Position numbers and translations under genes: made by a program
Shown here: positions 34,178 through 40,000 of the stretch, piece after piece
Layout: each line of letters begins with the position of its first letter
How positions within the stretch are numbered: the first letter of the stretch is position 1
Assembly (NCBI GenBank): GCA_009746045.1
Contig: RPFO01000080.1
Coordinates: 6,920,744 to 6,960,743, forward strand
Source: Mesostigma viride
Lineage: Eukaryota; Streptophyta; Mesostigmatophyceae; Mesostigmatales; Mesostigmataceae
Direction of reading: 5' to 3'
Length of the DNA stretch: 40,000 bases
Notes under the pieces: model-generated
What the model was told of the DNA's origin: nothing
Database searches by the model: none
Seen by the model: only the letters and a program-made list of their open reading frames with translations

Positions 34178-34689
34178 AGTCCGCCCAGGTCAGGATGGGA
34201 GGAGCATCGCCGGCCAGGCCAGCCGGGGCTGGCTTGGCGGCAATGTCCTTCACCGCCTGGGCGGTGAGGCCTGCGGTGTTTTGCAGGACCTTGATGGCGA
34301 TTGCATTGTCCTTAAGGCGCTGGTCAATGTCGCGGAGCTGGGCGGTGATGGAGTCGGTGGAGGCGGAGGGGGGGGGTGGGGGTGGAGGCGAGGAGGGTGG
34401 CGGTCGCGGTTGCGGTGGCGGTGGGGATGGTGGGGAGCTCAACAGCCAGCTTACGACCCAAAGCTTGCATTTCGCAAGCGAGGGGCGTCACGTGCTGTGC
34501 GAGGTGGAGGAGGAGGGTGAATTCGCCCAAGGGGACGGGTTGCCAGAGTTCCGTGGAAGGATGGAAAAGAGGGCGGCAAGCTGAAGGCGCGGTCGCGACC
34601 AGCCAGACAGGTCAGCTGCGCGGAGCTGAAACTGGCCGTCAGACTGGCTGTGGAAGCATTTGTGGCGTTGGAGACACGTAATGCTGTTG

Positions 34690-35390
34690 CGCACTGTTAA
34701 TTAATTACTTAAATGTTAAAAGGAATGAATATGTATGTATTATACCAACTTTCTTCGATCGGCCGGCCCCACAAGATGTACGATGGGCTGGCCACTGCGG
34801 CATGCCTTGTTGATAGCCAGAGGATTGTTGATTGCAACACGACGGTGTTACGGTTGACTACTGGTTGCACAAGAATGCTCATCATGGCTCATAATCACCA
34901 TATACTGTTATAGGATCCCAATGATGCTTCGCGTCTTCTCACATGCAGATTAACATTATTGATTAAGTTGATCAATCTTCATTTCAAGTGAGACCAGCTG
35001 GCCCAGGCAAGGTTTCTATGTCATGCACATTAATGCGCTCCTGAACAATACCAAAGGCCAACAACAAAGCCTCAAACCCGTCATGCGGGGTTTCCCGATA
35101 CATGATGCATGGGTTTGCCTAGATTCCACGAATGAATCGCGCATACCGTTGGGACGGAAAGTTCTTTCTGAGAGCTCAGCCATCCCCATGTACGGGCGCC
35201 CAACTTCCTTCTTTCTACTTGGCCTTGCGTGTGTGGTGCAGGATTACTTCGCATATAACCCACACATTGCTGCAGAAGAAAAGCACGCTCGCGACCTGTG
35301 TGAAACAGGCCAGGCAGCATGCAATCCCAGGGCCTCAGGGAACAGTTTTGGTCAGTGGGAAGCGCTATTACACTCATCAGTACTGCATCA
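34690..35390. other. intergenic, no convincing gene
   Basis: A 143-codon plus-strand frame (35023-35454) is open but matches no family I know and ends inside a LINE 3' fragment, so I do not call it. A TTAATTAATTA tract lies at about 34698-34708. Confidence 0.45.
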
Positions 35391-35394
35391 TGAA

Positions 35395-35560
35395 GCATCA
35401 AGCATGAAGCATGAAGAGCGCTCTTGGGCCTTCCCGTTTGTGGCAGTGAGATAAGCTAGTGCAAGCTAATCGAGGGCGCTATCCCTCCTTCTCGTTGTGT
35501 ATACAGTTTGGAGGTTCCTTCATTGGAACCCTCGTGACGCAGTCGCGTGCATATAATAAT
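35395..35560 (+). mobile_element. 5'-truncated LINE 3' end (family 1)
   Basis: The reverse complement matches 1140-1330 (actgcgtcacg, ggaacctccaa, cacaacgagaaggaggga, gcgccct, agagcgctct). On the plus strand it ends in an ATATAATAATAAT-type tail at about 35550-35563, a variant of the TTAA tail of other copies. Confidence 0.6.
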
Positions 35561-35847
35561 AATGCACGCGCTTCATGCCTATCATAATAATTATTAGCAA
35601 GCATCAATCCCCAGTGGAATGGATGATGGGGGGGCAGCATTAGCATACTGGCGAATCCCCAAAGTTATATGTGCAGCAGCGCCTCTCCTCTCCCCTAAGC
35701 GCCCTATACTCCCCTTTTATACGTCACCATTCTCTCTGCTACTACAGCCTCTCCTCCCCACTTTGTTATTAGCGATGTCTCCATCCCGTCAGGGGTTGGA
35801 CAGTTTAAACCCTATATTGGCAACCCCATGATCAGCACCTACGTCGC

Positions 35848-35933
35848 GCGCCGATACGCTTACATCCGTAGGCTGTGGTCGGGCGTAGGCTGTGTAAGCG
35901 CCGATACGCTTACATCCGTAGGCTGTGGTCGGG
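35848..35933. repeat. 50-bp spaced direct repeat
   Basis: A 36-bp block beginning gcgccgatacgcttacatcc occurs twice, 50 bp apart. The spacer repeats part of the block (cgtaggctgtg). Confidence 0.9.
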
Positions 35934-36044
35934 TGGCAGACGCCGATGCTATCCGCTAGACGCTAAGGTGTCGCACTGACTGCGTGGCAAATTCTTCGCG
36001 CCACATGGGCTGTGGGTGCGGGCAGCTGAGGCGTGCATAGCAAG

Positions 36045-36260
36045 GAGCTAGTGCCAGGGCAGCAATGGCGGTAGTGCGAGCGCCACTGGCGAGCGCAGGA
36101 AAGCGCAGGCCCAAGGCACAAGCGAACACGATAAGACGTCTTTGCGACCATGCTGGACATGCAACATGCTGTCAGGTCATATTGCGCGAAATCGCCCTCG
36201 TCGGGGTACGGGGAGGCGTGAGGACGGCAACAGGGTGGCAACCCAGCAGGCGGCAGGTCA
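36045..36260 (-). repeat. left arm of a 210-bp imperfect inverted repeat
   Basis: The reverse complement aligns with 38480-38700. Shared blocks are cctcacgcctccccgtaccc, aatatgacctg, catgttgcatgtccagc and gtgccttggcctgcg with one extra base. Identity is well below perfect, so the arms are old or derive from two insertions in opposite orientation. Confidence 0.7.
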
Positions 36261-37470
36261 GGTGGGGCCGTTCCGGCGTAGGCACCGGCTCAGAGGTGGA
36301 GGTGGAGGTGGAGGTGTTGGTGCATGCAGGTGCCGTGGGCGTCGAGTGGCGAGGTGAGGTGAAGGACGCGGGCGGCCAGTCGCAGCGCACGCTATTCACG
36401 ACGGTGGCGCCAACGGACATGTGGTGGGAATCCAACGTGGCAGTTCAAGCCATGGAGGTGCATGCCGGTGCAGCACGAGGCAAGCAGGCGCGTGGGCTTC
36501 CATCCTTCCAGCCAACACCCAGCGACGTGGGGAAAGGTAAACCTAGGTTGCCCAAGTCTTTCTCCACTGAAGGGACAGCCGCAGGGGCATGTTTGCAGCT
36601 AGAGCATCGTAATTGTGCTGAGCCTAAGTGACGGCGGCTAGTGCCAAATCACTCCGCGCCTGATGTTTTGGACGTGCCGATGCCTTCACGAAGGCAGTTG
36701 GTGGATTTGTGTGGTCAGCATGCTATGAAGGTGCTCGGCTCCATGGCGGCTGAGGTGCAGCAATATGCGGATGGCAACGACAACCGCATGTTGGCGCACC
36801 TAGAGACTGCAGGCCAGGGGGGGGGGGCGATGCAGCAACCATCCCTGAATGTTGAGAATGATGGGGGGTTGTGAGTAAGGTGGATCGCAGGACGGTCACA
36901 CCGCTTGCCACCACCACCTTATGCTATCCGGTGCACCTAGAGACTGCAGGCCAGGGGGGGGAGGCTTGCCACCACCACCTTATGCTATCCGGTGCACCTA
37001 GAGACTGCAGGCCAGGGGGGGGAGGCTTGCCACCACCACCTTATGCTATTCGGTGCACCTGCGATAGCATTCCAAGCGCTGAATGTCGATGGTGTGTGGG
37101 GACCTATAATCCGTCCAACCACAAGGTAACAGCAGGGTTAAGCTGGACTCTGGGTCGCATGCGATCGTTATCAGCATGGGGCTAGCCAAGCGTGCCGTCT
37201 TGAGGTCTGACAACTATTGCTTGAGGACGTTACTACGCTAGGCTGCGAGGGGGCAGCCGCTGCGCCGGATGCGGTGACCACGGCAATAGTCAACGTGATA
37301 TTCAATCCCACTTGGCCACAAGAGATGGCATGCATGCAGGTTAAGGCGCTTAGGGTTGAGAACTGATGCTTTGGTGGGTTGGAGGTTCTCTTCTCGACGG
37401 AAATTGAGGTTTGCATGTGGCAGGGCAGGGCCACATACGAGGTCGACTGGATGGGGAATCAACAGCACCA
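36065..37470 (+). pseudogene. decayed reading frame with in-frame TGA codons, family unknown
   Basis: One plus-strand frame gives protein-like segments separated by stops. 36065-36628 is open. After TGA (36629) it continues as RRQLVDLCGQHAMKVLGSMA up to 36874. Then comes the 61-bp repeat region with further stops. At 37260-37470 the same frame reads TTAIVNVIFNPTWPQEMA, TGA, then EIEVCMWQGRATYEVDWMG. I recognise no family. It may be the body of a transposable element framed by the inverted repeats at 36045 and 38480, or an old gene. Stops are mostly TGA at first, then also TAG. Confidence 0.3.
36903..37060. repeat. 61-bp tandem repeat, about 2.6 copies
   Basis: The unit starts gcttgccaccaccaccttat at 36903, 36964 and 37025. 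A partial related unit (cacctagagactgcaggcca) occurs earlier at about 36798. Confidence 0.9.
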
Positions 37471-37847
37471 GGCTTGTATTCCCAATCCCTTGCTTCACCC
37501 GCCATTGTATTCCCGATCCCTTGCTTCACCCGCCACCCACGAGTGGTTGGGTTCACTGAGGCCCAGACACTGCCGGGTCCACCGGCACAGCCTACGGCCG
37601 AGGCATGCATGGCCACGGTCGAGGCATGCACGCAGAGCGAGTCAGCGCGACTGGGAGTTCAAGCCAGGCGGCCGCGGAGGAGGGCGGTTGCCAGACGAGT
37701 GAGACCGCTTCACGGCAAGACAAGCATCAGTTGGGTCATGCGGGCACTGTTACCAAGGCGCGAGAAGACGCCCGCGGCATGGCAGCGACAACAGGTGCCG
37801 ACGGACCATGCACATTCGAAGCGCACGGGTGGCTAGCGCGACAAGTT

Positions 37848-38090
37848 AGGATAGAAGGGGCCCAAAGTAACAAGGTGTGACGTAGAATAAACGTGATGGA
37901 AATAGATAGGGAAGGAGCTCATAAGATGAGGATAGAAGGGGCCCAAAGTAACAAGGTGTGACGTAGAATAAACGTGATGGAAATAGATAGGGAAGGAGCT
38001 CATAAGATTAGGATGGAAGGGGCCCAAAGTAACAAGGTGTGACGTAGAATAAACGTGATGGAAATAGATAGGGAAGGAGATCATAAGACA
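37848..38090. repeat. 81-bp tandem repeat, 3 copies
   Basis: The unit starts aggatagaaggggcccaaag at 37848, 37929 and 38010 and is nearly identical. 81 is a multiple of 3, so a minus-strand frame of 27-residue repeats stays open. I treat that as a by-product. Confidence 0.95.
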
Positions 38091-38479
38091 ATATTATTGA
38101 TGACAATAGTAGTAGGAATAACAGGAGTCTCTGCACGAATCTCCATACATGTAAGACGTACACTCGTCTTCTCCAAAAGAAAAAACTTACTCCGATTGTG
38201 GTAAGATTGAGTAAAGCCTAGAGAAGTTTGCTATACAGAGGGATGATTCTGGCAATGGTAGTGGTCCACCCAAAGCTTCAATTTTTCTTATTGAATCAAG
38301 TTGTATATTCCCGGAGACGTGCGGCCATCGTGATGCCACCACTTCAGAGATGCTCTGTAGCTGGGGACTCTGAAGAATTGCGTCACCCTGCCACGTTAAC
38401 TGGAATTGTGACGCTGTGTCCACGTTTGGAGGCTATAGAGAAGGGGAAACTGCACCCTAGCTCGCGTCGACCGGCCTGT

Positions 38480-38700
38480 TGCCTGCCGGCTTGCCACCCT
38501 GCCACTTGTTGCCATCCTCACGCCTCCCCGTACCCCCTGTCGAGGGCCATCTCACACAATATGACCTGGCATGTTGCATGTCCAGCTTGATCGCCAAGAC
38601 GCCATGTCGTGTTTGGTTGTGCCTTGGCCCTGCGTTTGCCTGCGCTTGCCTGTGGCGCTCAAACTACAGCCATCGCCGTCGTTGCCGCCGCGTCCTTGCC
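38480..38700 (+). repeat. right arm of the 210-bp imperfect inverted repeat
   Basis: Partner of 36045-36260 in opposite orientation. The two arms enclose about 2.2 kb containing the decayed frame and two tandem repeats, so the whole 36.0-38.7 kb segment could be one element with long inverted termini. Confidence 0.65.
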
Positions 38701-39213
38701 GCCGTTGCCGCGACCCGGCAGGCCGGGACTGAGCACCATTACCACCCCTGCTTGCAGCACCGGCTCCGAGTCATGCTCCCCGCCACCCTTCTGAAGGTTG
38801 CTGATCCGCTCGAGGAGCTGCCCCATCCAGGGCAAACCGTGCGCCTGACGGCAAAGCATCGTGAGCACTTCCTCACACAACGACACCAACCCCCATGTAG
38901 TTCCAGCCGGTGGCAGCGGGAACTCGGCTGCGCGGTCGCGCAACGCCAGCAGCCACTTCTCGCACGCCGCCTCCTCGGTCCAGGAATTGACGAGCTCCCA
39001 CAGTGCCTGCAGTCCTTTCCTCGTCCGCTCCGGCGAATCCTTGGCAGGAATGGTGAACTTGTTCCATTGGTACATTGGAGGGCATCTCAGGGCTATCCGT
39101 CTGACTGCAGGCACGCAAGCCGCCTCGCGGCCATGCACATTACTGGCAGTGCTGCGGCTGTGGCTGGGCCGCATGGGCAGGCTAGTGGGAGGCATGGTTG
39201 GATGTGTTGGCAC
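38659..39213 (-). CDS. hypothetical protein, unrecognised (184 aa)
   Basis: The frame runs from ATG 39213 to a stop at 38659. The middle looks protein-like: PPMYQWNKFTIPAKDSPERT, then Trp- and Leu-rich amphipathic helices (ALWELVNSWTEEAACEKWLL, LVSLCEEVLTMLCRQAHGL). The N-terminus is Pro/Ser/Arg-rich and the C-terminal 20 residues overlap the inverted repeat arm. No motif, signal peptide or membrane segment is recognised. It could be an exon of a larger gene, a transposable-element protein fragment, or a chance frame in GC-rich DNA. Confidence 0.25.
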   Translation of the reverse strand: MPTHPTMPPTSLPMRPSHSRSTASNVHGREAACVPAVRRIALRCPPMYQWNKFTIPAKDSPERTRKGLQALWELVNSWTEEAACEKWLLALRDRAAEFPLPPAGTTWGLVSLCEEVLTMLCRQAHGLPWMGQLLERISNLQKGGGEHDSEPVLQAGVVMVLSPGLPGRGNGGKDAAATTAMAVV

Positions 39214-39410
39214 GGGAACGCCACTTGGCTAGTATCCCCCACCCCCACCCGGCCACCCCCCACCCCCCTCCATGACCTGGACACGAGTGCACCGGCCAAC
39301 AAACAAATGCCTCTGTGCACATCCTGACTCAATTCAAGCGGATTCCCAAAGTCGCATCCGCAAGCTGGCGGTTTGGACCCACGGTTTGAGAGCCAGCAGA
39401 AGATCGTTAC

Positions 39411-39600
39411 ACTACGGCTTCGCAAGGCAACCGCCCAAGCGTTGTAGTGACCAGTATAGTGACCGCACTGCAGCTGCTGTGCATCCAGCACTGCGGCTTC
39501 GCAAGGCAACCGCCCAAGCGTTGTAGTGACCAGTATAGTGACCGCACTGCAGCTGCTGTGCATCCAGGACTACGGCTTCGCGAGGCTACCCTCCGGATCT
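39411..39600. repeat. 79-bp tandem repeat, about 2.3 copies
   Basis: The unit begins actacggcttcgcaaggcaa at 39411, repeats at 39490 and partly at 39569, with few differences. Confidence 0.9.
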
Positions 39601-39756
39601 TGCAGCAGACACAGGTCCAGAAGGGACTTTCTGTATGAGAAAGAAAGATCGATTAGATATTCAATACCTGAAGGCGCCGCATTGTAATAAATAATAGTAG
39701 CCCGTTTTCTTTTTTATAATCAGCAGATGTTTGCGTCTCAGTACGTGTCAACTCAC

Positions 39757-39822
39757 CCACACGTGCAGGAAGACGCTCTCCCCCAGGAACTCGAGCCGGT
39801 ACGCCCAGAACAGCCAGTGACC
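39757..39822 (-). CDS. possible internal exon of an unidentified gene (partial)
   Basis: On the minus strand a 66-bp open block runs from an acceptor (ccctggcag|) to a strong donor (|GTGAGT at 39756-39751). It encodes HWLFWAYRLEFLGESVFLHV followed by W, which is GC-rich and strikingly aromatic like a real exon, unlike the AT-rich flanks. Upstream the frame is also open (NWFIVTAPWQG), so the acceptor is not certain. Donor style matches the sulfatase genes. No family is recognised. Other exons would lie beyond 40,000 or at unrecognised places downstream on the minus strand. Confidence 0.35.
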
Positions 39823-40000
39823 CTGCCAGGGAGCCGTCACGATGAACCAGTTAACGAATTACAGTGCAAATATTTTGTTATTAAAAAATGCCTTTAACAG
39901 AAGGCATTTCGGAACATAGAGTTAGGCGCTTCAATAGGCTGACATGATGAATAGCTCAAAACCCATGAGGCTGATGCAGAAACGACAAAAACGCCTGGCC

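Larger units (their letters stand above)
31818..34680 (-). mobile_element. LINE copy B: ORF1-type protein, split by a 1.35-kb insertion
   Basis: 31818-32826 is nearly identical to 28612-29590 (tail, 3' UTR, ORF1 C-terminal domain and coiled coil LREEAELAKRSLNAIVKN). The ORF1 part resumes at 34178 with sequence matching 29610-29790, translating to QLRDIDQRLKDNAIAIKVLQ and AQAVKDIAAKPAPAGLAGDA. A Pro-rich stretch follows. 32827-34177 has no counterpart in copy A, so it is a later insertion. The 3' tail is TTAATTAATTAATTAATTA (about 31819-31837). The high similarity of the left halves suggests recent activity or local segmental duplication. Confidence 0.7.

Noticed and set aside
37833-38084. Minus-strand frame with three 27-residue repeats
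   Set aside because: Produced by the 81-bp tandem repeat. No start context, motif or neighbouring exon supports it.
1-40000. tRNA or rRNA genes
   Set aside because: I looked for T-arm-like GGTTCGAATCC cores and rRNA-like blocks. The only similar string (ggtcgaatccg near 8986 and 22906) is within sulfatase exon 3 and has no cloverleaf.

Overview
The window is nuclear DNA of a eukaryote. The genes are split by GT-AG introns, coding exons are GC-rich while introns and spacers are AT-richer and full of tandem repeats, and non-LTR retroelement relics are common. The green lineage (alga or relative) is my best inference. A 3'-5' exonuclease fused to a KH domain is an architecture I know from plants, and GH127 (DUF1680) proteins also occur in plants. 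The species cannot be named from this sequence.

Layout: 1-4.1 kb holds a decayed LINE ORF1 relic (minus strand) and spacer. 4.1-25.8 kb is a carbohydrate-active cluster: sulfatase 1 (minus, 5 exons, 948 aa), a GH127 beta-L-arabinofuranosidase-like gene (plus, 3 exons, about 983 aa) divergent from it, then sulfatase 2 (minus, 5 exons, 766 aa) convergent with GH127. Exons were assembled by hand from splice signals, reading phase and family motifs. All junction phases close exactly, and both sulfatases share the same five-exon structure. 26.5-27.5 kb carries an intronless exonuclease-KH gene with one in-frame TGA where relatives carry Trp. 28.6-34.7 kb contains two more ORF1-type LINE copies without any visible ORF2. 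One of them is interrupted by a 1.35-kb element with CCC...GGG inverted termini. 34.7-40 kb is repeat-rich, with decayed reading frames and one possible exon at the right edge.

Function: the two formylglycine-type sulfatases (one with a GPI-like C-terminal tail) and the GH127 enzyme could act together on a sulfated, arabinose-containing glycan of the wall or extracellular matrix. That joint role is inferred from clustering. The catalytic motifs themselves are seen directly. The three enzymes share an oddity: long in-frame low-complexity insertions that split conserved domains. The sulfatase introns carry large homogeneous micro- and minisatellite arrays.
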